A stretch of DNA of 64,000 nucleotides from an uncultured bacterium (GTDB taxonomy: Bacteria > Acidobacteriota > Thermoanaerobaculia > Thermoanaerobaculales > Thermoanaerobaculaceae), in contig CALEVZ010000025.1 of the NCBI GenBank assembly GCA_937924755.1, positions 1 to 64,000 on the forward strand, written 5' to 3'. The translations under genes were made by a program, and so were the position numbers. Numbering within the stretch: position 1 is the stretch's first letter; each line of letters begins with the position of its first letter. Shown piece by piece: positions 56,715 through 64,000 of this stretch. The notes beneath the pieces were generated by a model. It saw nothing but the letters and a program-made list of their open reading frames with translations, made no database searches and was not told the origin of the DNA.

Positions 56715-57533
56715 CTACTGCACCACCGGCCTGGCTCCGGAGGAGCCCACCTCCACCAGGGGCGGCCGCGTGAACCGCACCAACCCCCAGCCCAGCAGCA
56801 AACCCAGCACCCCCTGCAGCACGCCTCCCGCCACCACCGCCACGCCGAGCTCGCGCGAGGTCGCCAGGTGCGGAACCACTCCCCCGGCGATGGCCAACAG
56901 CGCTCCCACCCCCGCGCCGTTCTTAACTCGTCGCCCGAACAAAGAGAAAGCCAGAGGCGCCGCGCAGGCCACCATCAGGGCTCCCCGCCCCATCCCGCTG
57001 GCCAGCAGCACCCCGACCCCCGGTGATTCTGCGTCCCGGTAACTCATACCAGCCCTGGTCAGCGCGGCCACCACACCCGTGTAGCCCAGGGCGTAGGCCA
57101 GCGCCAGGGCGCCCGCCGTCGGCGCCGCTACCAGCGACTCCCGCCACCCGAGGCGCGAGGGAGACCGCTGCCAGTTTCGCGCCAGCGCCACGATGAGGAC
57201 AGTCCCGGCGAGCAGAAGACCGCCTTCGATGGCGAGAGGCGGCACCAACCCGACTGGCGAAGCCCCCAGGAGGGCGCGCTCCCACCCCTCGGCCAGCACG
57301 CGCGCCCCGCCAGCCGCCAGCGCCGCCGCCAGCGCCAGCCACCACCCGTCCAGCGCCGAGCGCAGGACCAGGAACGCCAACGGCAACAACACCGCCAGGT
57401 GAGACAGGAAAAGCACCGCCAGGCTGGCGGTCTCGGACCGCAACGGAGGAGTGGCACCTGCCATCGCCGCCCCCACCGATAGGAGCAGCGCCACGAACAT
57501 CAACTCGATCCACAACCCCCGCAGCCAGCGCAT
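56715..57533 (-). CDS. Hypothetical multi-TM membrane protein
   Basis: About eight hydrophobic segments; no recognised family. Confidence 0.7.
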   Translation of the reverse strand: MRWLRGLWIELMFVALLLSVGAAMAGATPPLRSETASLAVLFLSHLAVLLPLAFLVLRSALDGWWLALAAALAAGGARVLAEGWERALLGASPVGLVPPLAIEGGLLLAGTVLIVALARNWQRSPSRLGWRESLVAAPTAGALALAYALGYTGVVAALTRAGMSYRDAESPGVGVLLASGMGRGALMVACAAPLAFSLFGRRVKNGAGVGALLAIAGGVVPHLATSRELGVAVVAGGVLQGVLGLLLGWGLVRFTRPPLVEVGSSGARPVVQ

Positions 57534-57607
57534 TCGTGCCTCCGCGCCACTTCGCTCCCCAAAAAGGAGCTTTCGCGGACCCCGCCCCCGCCATCTAGGC
57601 AACCGAT

Positions 57608-57660
57608 CCTTGGCGGCAAGCACCGACGACGGTAGCGCAGCCGCCCCGTCGGTGCCAAGG
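57608..57660. repeat. Bulged inverted repeat in divergent intergenic region
   Basis: CCTTGG(57608-57613)+CACCGACG(57621-57628) pair with CGTCGGTGCCAAGG(57647-57660); 7-nt bulge. Confidence 0.6.
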
Positions 57661-57708
57661 CGGAGGCCAACGGGCGTGCGCTACCATGCCGCCTCGAGGG
57701 ACCTCGGC

Positions 57709-58476
57709 ATGCGCATCGCCACTTGGAACGTCAACTCCGTGCGGGCCCGCCTAGAGCGGGTGGTGGCGTGGCTCGGCCGCCAGCGCCCGGACGTGGTATG
57801 CCTGCAGGAAACCAAGGTGGAGGACGCGCTCTTTCCGACCGAAGCGTTTACCGAGCTGGGGTATCGCTGCCTCAGCTACGGCCAGAAGACCTACAACGGC
57901 GTAGCCATCCTCTCCCTCGCCGAGCCCCGGGAGGTCGTCCGCGGGTTTCCAGGAGAGGCCGTCGAGCCGGGCAAGCGGCTGCTGGCCGCGCGCCTCGCCG
58001 GGGTGCGGGTGGTCAACGTCTACGTCCCCAACGGCGGCGAGGTGGGGTTGCCCGCCTATCACGCCAAGCTGGCGTGGCTCGAGGCCCTGCGGCAGTGGCT
58101 GGCGGCCACCGCCGACCCTGCGGAAGAACTGGCGCTGTGCGGCGATTTCAACGTGGCCCCCGAGGACCGCGACGTCTGGGACCCGGAGCTGTGGCGCGAC
58201 CGCATCCTCTTTTCTCAACCGGAAAAGCAGGCGCTCGCCCGCCTCATCGCTTGGGGTCTGGTGGACACCCTGCGGCTGCATCATCAGGAAAGCGGCATCT
58301 TCACCTGGTGGGACTACCGGGCCGGGGCGTTCCATCGGGGCTGGGGGCTGCGCATCGACCACGTTTTCGCCACGGCACCCCTGGCGGCGCGCTGCACGGA
58401 GGTCGTCGTGGACCGCAACGAACGGAAGGGAGACAAGCCCTCCGACCACGCCCCGGTGATCGCTACCTTCGCTTGA
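57709..58476 (+). CDS. xthA: Exodeoxyribonuclease III
   Basis: MRIATWNVNSVRARLERVVAWLGRQRPDVVCLQETKVED; LCGDFNVAPEDRDVWDP; LRIDHVFAT; SDHAPV. Confidence 0.95.
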   Translation: MRIATWNVNSVRARLERVVAWLGRQRPDVVCLQETKVEDALFPTEAFTELGYRCLSYGQKTYNGVAILSLAEPREVVRGFPGEAVEPGKRLLAARLAGVRVVNVYVPNGGEVGLPAYHAKLAWLEALRQWLAATADPAEELALCGDFNVAPEDRDVWDPELWRDRILFSQPEKQALARLIAWGLVDTLRLHHQESGIFTWWDYRAGAFHRGWGLRIDHVFATAPLAARCTEVVVDRNERKGDKPSDHAPVIATFA

Positions 58477-59752
58477 CGTTCGCCGCTCGCGCCACCGCCA
58501 CCCCCACTCCCGCTACCACCACCAGGAACACGGCCACCACCACCCCCGGCGATGGGGGGGGACGAGACAGCGCCCAGGCCACGGCGCGCAACATCCCGGT
58601 GACACCCAGCAGCACCGCCACCGCCGTGGCCACGGCCATGGCGGCGTTGCTCCAGGCACCGTTGCGACCCGCCTCCCCCACCACCTCCGGATCGTTGACC
58701 ACCACCAGCAGAAACGCCGCCACCAGGGGCAGCAGCACGCCGTTGAACGCCTGCGCTGCAATGATGGCGGGAACCGGCGGCACTCCGGCCACCCCGAACC
58801 CCACCCCCACCGCCATGACCCCGGTCCAGACGGCGCGAAAACGCCCTTCCCCCTCCCCCCACCCGCCGCTGGCGCCGAACAGGCTGCGCGCCGTCAGGGC
58901 GGCGGCCAGCGGGGCGGTGATGGCCGAGGTGAAGCCGGCGGCGAAGAGGCCCACCGCGAACAGCGTCCTCGCCCACCCCCCGAGCCGCCCTCCCAGCAGG
59001 TCGGCCAGGGCGTGGTAAGAAAACTCTCCGGGAAGCGCCGCACCCACCACCAGGATGGCCATCGACACCAACCCGCCCAGGCCCACCGACACCGCCAGGC
59101 CGAAGCGCACCTCGCCCAGGCGCTGGCCACCGGCCAACCCCGAGCCCAGGAACAGGTTGTAGGGCACCACGGTGGTACCCACTAGGGCCAGCGCCAGCAG
59201 CCCCCCGCCGGCGGGAACCACGGGCACCAGCGCCCCGCGCAGCAGCTCGGCCAGGGGAGGTCGTACCAGCACCGCGGTGAGAAGAAACGCCACCCCCATC
59301 ACCCCCACCAGCGCCGACAACACCCTCACCGCCCCCCGCACCCGCCCCACCCCCAGCACCAGCGCCGCTGCGCCGCCCACCAGCAGGGCCAGCCACGGAC
59401 CAGGGACGCGGACGACCAGCGCCGCCCCGGCCACCGCCCCGAGAATGTTCCCCGCCTGGTAGGCCGCACACCCCAGAATCACGGCCCCCAGCACCAGCGC
59501 CGTCACTGCCGCCCCCGCCACCCCGCCGGCGAATCGGCGCCGCAGCGCCTGGCCCAGGGTGAGGCCCGAGGTCACCGTCACCCGCGCCGCCGCCTCCTGC
59601 AGCGCCAGACACGCCAGGGTCGAGAAGGTGAGGGCCCACAGCAGGGTCGGTCCAAACGCCGCACCTGAAGAGGCGCAGCTCGTTACCGTGCCCGGGCCGA
59701 TGAAGGCAGCGGCGATCACTGACCAGAGGGCCACCGCGGCCAGGCGTTTCAC
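58463..59752 (-). CDS. Nramp-family-like transporter lacking canonical metal-site motifs
   Basis: LWSVIAAAFIGPGTVTSCASSGAAFG and TTVVPYNLFLGSGLAGGQRLGEVRFG; 10-11 hydrophobic segments; overlaps oxoprolinase stop. Confidence 0.85.
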   Translation of the reverse strand: MKRLAAVALWSVIAAAFIGPGTVTSCASSGAAFGPTLLWALTFSTLACLALQEAAARVTVTSGLTLGQALRRRFAGGVAGAAVTALVLGAVILGCAAYQAGNILGAVAGAALVVRVPGPWLALLVGGAAALVLGVGRVRGAVRVLSALVGVMGVAFLLTAVLVRPPLAELLRGALVPVVPAGGGLLALALVGTTVVPYNLFLGSGLAGGQRLGEVRFGLAVSVGLGGLVSMAILVVGAALPGEFSYHALADLLGGRLGGWARTLFAVGLFAAGFTSAITAPLAAALTARSLFGASGGWGEGEGRFRAVWTGVMAVGVGFGVAGVPPVPAIIAAQAFNGVLLPLVAAFLLVVVNDPEVVGEAGRNGAWSNAAMAVATAVAVLLGVTGMLRAVAWALSRPPPSPGVVVAVFLVVVAGVGVAVARAANVKRR

Positions 59753-62700
59753 GTGCTCTCCGGCGGCCACCCCCAGCCGCCGCCCCCCGGGGTCTCCAGC
59801 ACCAGGGTGTCTCCGGGTTCCACCCGCCGCTGGTCGATGGCGGCCAGCTCCTCGACCCTGCCATCCGCCCGTCGCAACAGCTGTCGTCCGGGAGCACCGG
59901 GACACCCGCCGTTGGCCCCGTAGGGCCCCTCCCGCCGGTGCTGGGTGAGGAGCGACAGCTCCAGCGGCGCGAGAAAGGTCAGCTCGCGCACCGCGCCGTT
60001 GCCGCCGGGGTGGCGACCCCGCCCCCCCGAGCCCCGGCGGATGGCGAACCGCTGCACCCGGACCGGATGGCGCAGCTCCAGCACCTCGGCATCGGTAATG
60101 CGGGTGTTGGTCATGTGGGAGTGCACCGCGTCGGCGCCCGCCCAGGTAGGCCCGGCCCCGGAGCCGCCGCCCACCGTCTCGTAGTAACTGCTCTCAACGT
60201 CCCCGAACACCACGTTGTTCATGGTCCCCTGGCTGCAGGCGGCGAGGCGCAAGGCCTTCAACAGCGTGTCCACGAGGCGTTGGCTGGTCTCCACGTTGCC
60301 GCCCACCACCGCCGGCGCCAGCGTCGGATCGGCCGGGAAAGGCGGATTGAGCAGGCCGGAAGGCAGGATGATGCGAATGCTGTCGAGCATCCCTTCATTG
60401 AGGGGGAGGTCCTCGTTGAGCAGCAGGCGCAGCACGTACAGCACCACCGAGCGCACGATGGCCGGGGTGGCGTTGAGGTTGCCGGGATGCACCCCACCGC
60501 TGCCGCTGAAATCGACGATCGTCTCGCCACCCGCACGCCGCACGGCAACTCGCAACGGTGTGCCGTCATCCAGCTCTTCCGCCGCCTCCCAGGGACCCGG
60601 CCCCAGCCGGCCGAGCGCCTCGGCCACCCGCCGGGCCGAGAGGTCCACCAGTCCCGCCATGGCCAGAACGATCTCCGCCGCCCCGTGCATCCGGGCCAGC
60701 GAGATCAGCGCGTCGGCACCGTGGCGATTGGCGGCCAGCTGCGCGCGCACGTCGGCGAGGTTTTCGGCCACCGCCCGGGAGGGGTAGGGAGCCCGCTCCA
60801 GAACCCGATGAAGATCGTCCCACCGAGCCTCGCCGTCGCGCACCAACAGCATCGGCGGGATCACCACCCCCTCCTCGGCCAGGCAGCGGGCGGCCGGGGG
60901 CATGGAGCCGGGGCGAATCCCCCCAAGCTCGGCGTGATGGGCACGGCTGGCCACGTACCCCAGCCGTCGGCCGTCCGCCGTGTCCACCGCGGTGACGACC
61001 GTCACGTCGGGCAGGTGTGAGCCACCGTAGGCCGGGTGGTTGGTCACCACCGTGTCTCCCGGCTGCATCGGGAGGGCCTCGATTATCGCCCGCACACACT
61101 CCCCCAGGGACCCCAGGTGCACCGGGATGTGCGGCGCGTTCACCACCAAACACCCCTGGCCATCCAGCAGGGCACAGGAGAAATCCAACCTCTCCTTGAT
61201 GTTGGTGGAAATGGCGGTGCGCCGCAGCAACTCGCCCATCTCGGCGGCAATGGCCTCCAGACGGTTGGAGAACAGCTCGAGGCGAACCGCCAGCGGAGGC
61301 GGGGCGGTCGGCCCACCCCCCGGACGATTCCGCTTTAGAATCAGGGCCCCGCCCTCGTGCAGCATCGCCCGCCAGCTTTCCTCCACCAACGTGGTGGTGT
61401 GCGCCTCCACCACCAGCGCCGGACCATCCACCCGCCACCCTGGCGCCAGCGTCTCCCGGCGGAACACCGGGAGCGAACACCACCGCCCCCTGAGATACAC
61501 GGGTCGCTGGCTCACCGCACCACCGGGCGCGGCAGGAGGTGCGAGGCGCATTCCCTTCACCGGCCGGGGCCGGCTGGAGGCCACCACCCGGATGGATTCC
61601 AGCTCGACGTCGCGAGGCGGTGGCCGGTAGCCGTACTGCGCCTCGTAGGCGCGCGCAAACTCCGCCTCCAGGTTCGCCCCGGGCCGCCAGCACACCTCCA
61701 GCGTCGATTCCTGACCCAGAAACCGCAGGAAGGCGAGCCAGCGGCGGATGTCGATCTCGTCTCTGCAGGTCCCTTCGGCCTCCACCGCCCGGCGCGCCTG
61801 CGCCGCCAGCTCCGCGAACCAGCCCGGCAGATCGCTCTCGCTCTGGCGCAGCGGCCGCAGCACCTGGCGCTCGGCGAAGCGCTCCACCACCGCCTGCCCG
61901 AGGCCCAGGGCGGAGAGCAGGCTGGCGTCGGCGGGTACGATGACGCGGGGAATCCCCAGCAGCGTCGCCACCGCACAAGCGTGCTGGCCCCCGGCGCCGC
62001 CAAAGGCCACCAAGGCGTACTCCGCCGGGTCGTAGCCGCGCCGCACGGAGATGCGCCGGATGGCGTCCGCCATCCGCTCGTTGGCAATGTCCACGAACCC
62101 CTGCAGCAGCGCCTCCCGGCTGGCTGCCTCCGGCCCCTCCGCGCCGAGACGGGCCAGCACCGCGGACAACGCCGCCTCCGCCGCCGCGAGATCCACGGGG
62201 ATCTGGAAACTGTGGGGATCCAGCCGGCCCAGCAGCAGGTTGACGTCGGTGATGGTGAGCGGACCACCGACACCGTAGCAGGCCGGACCCGGCACGGCTC
62301 CGGCGCTCTCCGGACCCACCCGCAAGCGCACCCCGTCGCACGAGCACACCGAGCCGCCGCCGGCGGCCACGCTCTCCACCGCCAGCGCCGGTGCCTTCAG
62401 GAGGGCATCGCCGACCCGGTGCTCGAAGACGTACTCGTACTCGCCGTCAACCCGCGCCACATCCGTGGAGGTGCCCCCCATGTCGAAGCTGATCACCCGC
62501 TGCCTCCCGGCCAGCCGACCGGCCAGGGCGGCCCCCACCACGCCCCCGGCGGGCCCGGAGAGGAGGGAGTCCTTGGGCACGAACTCGCGGTCGCGCACCA
62601 GCCCCCCGGCCGAGGTCATGACGTGCAGCGTCCCGCCGTTCAGGCCTTCCCTCACCCGCCTGAGATAGGCCGCGACGATCGGCGCCAGGGTGGCGTCCAC

Positions 62701-63555
62701 CACGGCGGTATGTGCCCGCGACAGAACCCCGATGGTGGGGGACAGGAGCGCCGAGCATGAGACGTGGAGGAATCCCACCCGCCGCAAGGCCGCTGCCACC
62801 AGCTCTTCGTGGCGGGGGTTACGGTAACTGTGCAGCAGCGCCACCGCCGCCGTCGTCACCCCCTGCGCCACCAGCGCCGCCGCCGCCCGCTCCACACGCG
62901 CCAGGTCGGGTGCCCGGAGCACTCCCCCGTCGGCGGCCAGGCGCTCGTCCACCTCCAGCACGTGGCAGTAGAGAGGCCGCGGTTTGTCGATGCGCAGTCG
63001 AAAGAGGTGGGGACGCTGCTGGGTGCCGATGCACAGCAGGTCGGCAAACCCCTTGGTGACGCACAGCAGCGTGGGAGCCCCGGTGCCCTCCAGCAGGGCG
63101 TTGGTGCCGCGCGTCGTCGCCAGGCGCAGCGCCAGGGGCGGCAGCGCCGCGCCGGCTGGCGTCCCGGTCACCAATCGCGCCGCCAGGATCGGCGCCTCCT
63201 CCGGCGAGGCCAGTTCGCACCAGGTGCCCACCGCCACACCCTCCGGTGCATCGACGCCCAGCAACAGTTCGCCGTTGCCGTCGTCGGCGGTCACGATGAG
63301 TGACCCACCCTCCCGGCCGACCGTCAAGGAAAAGCCCTCGAAAAAACCGGGAGGGGTCGCCTGCGCCACGCTGACGGCCAGCCGCCGCCGTTCGAGCACC
63401 CCCCTCACGCGGCCGCGCAGGGCCGAGGAGGACAACACCTTGGCCCGGCGTACCCCGCCGCCGGGATCCACCGCCACACAGTCGGTGAAGGTCCCGCCGG
63501 TATCCACCCACACCTGCCACATCGCCGGGCCGTCAGCGCCGGCAGGGGCACTCAC
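59749..63555 (-). CDS. Fused hydantoinase A/B (ATP-dependent 5-oxoprolinase-type) protein
   Basis: HyuA: WVDTGGTFTDCVAVDPGG, ISFDMGGTSTDVA, FGGAGGQHACAVA; HyuB: NIKERLDFSCALLDGQGCLVVNAPHIPVHLGS, NHPAYGGSHLPDVTVV, HHAELGG. Confidence 0.93.
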   Translation of the reverse strand: MSAPAGADGPAMWQVWVDTGGTFTDCVAVDPGGGVRRAKVLSSSALRGRVRGVLERRRLAVSVAQATPPGFFEGFSLTVGREGGSLIVTADDGNGELLLGVDAPEGVAVGTWCELASPEEAPILAARLVTGTPAGAALPPLALRLATTRGTNALLEGTGAPTLLCVTKGFADLLCIGTQQRPHLFRLRIDKPRPLYCHVLEVDERLAADGGVLRAPDLARVERAAAALVAQGVTTAAVALLHSYRNPRHEELVAAALRRVGFLHVSCSALLSPTIGVLSRAHTAVVDATLAPIVAAYLRRVREGLNGGTLHVMTSAGGLVRDREFVPKDSLLSGPAGGVVGAALAGRLAGRQRVISFDMGGTSTDVARVDGEYEYVFEHRVGDALLKAPALAVESVAAGGGSVCSCDGVRLRVGPESAGAVPGPACYGVGGPLTITDVNLLLGRLDPHSFQIPVDLAAAEAALSAVLARLGAEGPEAASREALLQGFVDIANERMADAIRRISVRRGYDPAEYALVAFGGAGGQHACAVATLLGIPRVIVPADASLLSALGLGQAVVERFAERQVLRPLRQSESDLPGWFAELAAQARRAVEAEGTCRDEIDIRRWLAFLRFLGQESTLEVCWRPGANLEAEFARAYEAQYGYRPPPRDVELESIRVVASSRPRPVKGMRLAPPAAPGGAVSQRPVYLRGRWCSLPVFRRETLAPGWRVDGPALVVEAHTTTLVEESWRAMLHEGGALILKRNRPGGGPTAPPPLAVRLELFSNRLEAIAAEMGELLRRTAISTNIKERLDFSCALLDGQGCLVVNAPHIPVHLGSLGECVRAIIEALPMQPGDTVVTNHPAYGGSHLPDVTVVTAVDTADGRRLGYVASRAHHAELGGIRPGSMPPAARCLAEEGVVIPPMLLVRDGEARWDDLHRVLERAPYPSRAVAENLADVRAQLAANRHGADALISLARMHGAAEIVLAMAGLVDLSARRVAEALGRLGPGPWEAAEELDDGTPLRVAVRRAGGETIVDFSGSGGVHPGNLNATPAIVRSVVLYVLRLLLNEDLPLNEGMLDSIRIILPSGLLNPPFPADPTLAPAVVGGNVETSQRLVDTLLKALRLAACSQGTMNNVVFGDVESSYYETVGGGSGAGPTWAGADAVHSHMTNTRITDAEVLELRHPVRVQRFAIRRGSGGRGRHPGGNGAVRELTFLAPLELSLLTQHRREGPYGANGGCPGAPGRQLLRRADGRVEELAAIDQRRVEPGDTLVLETPGGGGWGWPPEST

Positions 63556-63582
63556 CGTGGTACCTCCCCCCGCACCGCCGCC

Positions 63583-64000
63583 CTACCGCGCCAGAAACGC
63601 CGCCAGCCGCGTCCGCATCTCCTCCGAGGCCAAGCGCGCCAGCACCGCCTCGCGCTCCCGACGCATCGCCTCCTCCAGAGCCGGCAGCAGGTGGGCGTCC
63701 AGCAACCCTTTGGCGGCGTCGAGGGATCCCGCCGGCAACCCCGCCAGACGTTGCGCCAGCTCCCGAGCACGAGTCCTGACCTGCTCGTCGTCGCACACCT
63801 CGTTGACCAGCCCCCAGGCGAGCGCCCGCTCCGCGGCCACCGGGGCATCTAGGAACAGCATCTCGGTCGCCCGCGCCACGCCCACTAGGCGTGGCACCAG
63901 CCAGCTCCACCCCCCGTCTGGGGCCAGGCCGATCTCGGTGTAGGCGGCCTTGAAGGTGGCCGAGCGGGCCGCCACCCGCAGGTCGCAGGCGGCGGCCAGA
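63583..64000 (-). CDS. Enoyl-CoA hydratase/isomerase family protein, truncated by window end
   Basis: KAAYTEIGLAPDGGWSWLVPRLVGVARATEMLFLDAPVAAERALAWGLVNEV. Confidence 0.88.
   Translation of the reverse strand, partial: LAAACDLRVAARSATFKAAYTEIGLAPDGGWSWLVPRLVGVARATEMLFLDAPVAAERALAWGLVNEVCDDEQVRTRARELAQRLAGLPAGSLDAAKGLLDAHLLPALEEAMRREREAVLARLASEEMRTRLAAFLAR

Noticed and set aside
1-64000. CRISPR arrays, tRNAs, rRNAs, transposases, prophage or toxin-antitoxin pairs
   Set aside because: Looked for in gaps and ORFs; none recognised. A tRNAscan/Infernal run would be needed to exclude small RNAs fully.

Overview
High-GC bacterial chromosomal segment, almost completely coding. By gene content it looks Acidobacteriota/Thermoanaerobaculia-like, but that is only an impression. 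No rRNA, tRNA, CRISPR array or insertion sequence was recognised. Core blocks: ileS-lspA-lgt-rluD; acpS; a three-glycosyltransferase plus polyprenyl glycosylphosphotransferase cluster; folK; ruvA-ruvB with a PpiD/SurA-like isomerase; a FecR-domain protein plus mreB-mreC-mreD-mrdA-rodA; xthA; an Nramp-like transporter plus a fused HyuA/HyuB 5-oxoprolinase-type protein. There are three Ser/Thr kinases of different architectures. Main points for follow-up: (1) an XRE HTH gene and a TPR gene in the same frame, separated by one TAG followed directly by ATG, as in a split RRNPP-type regulator, with a secreted-protein gene downstream; (2) an Nramp-fold transporter lacking the canonical DPGN and MPH metal-site motifs, translationally coupled to a 5-oxoprolinase-like gene, so possibly an oxoproline/hydantoin importer; (3) a decayed DUF4388/J/TPR-like gene with an in-frame amber stop; (4) an SPFH/zinc-ribbon plus helical protein pair; (5) an orphan ABC-2 permease; (6) several inverted repeats in non-coding gaps. 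Everything was read by eye from the sequence and the ORF track; no searches were run.
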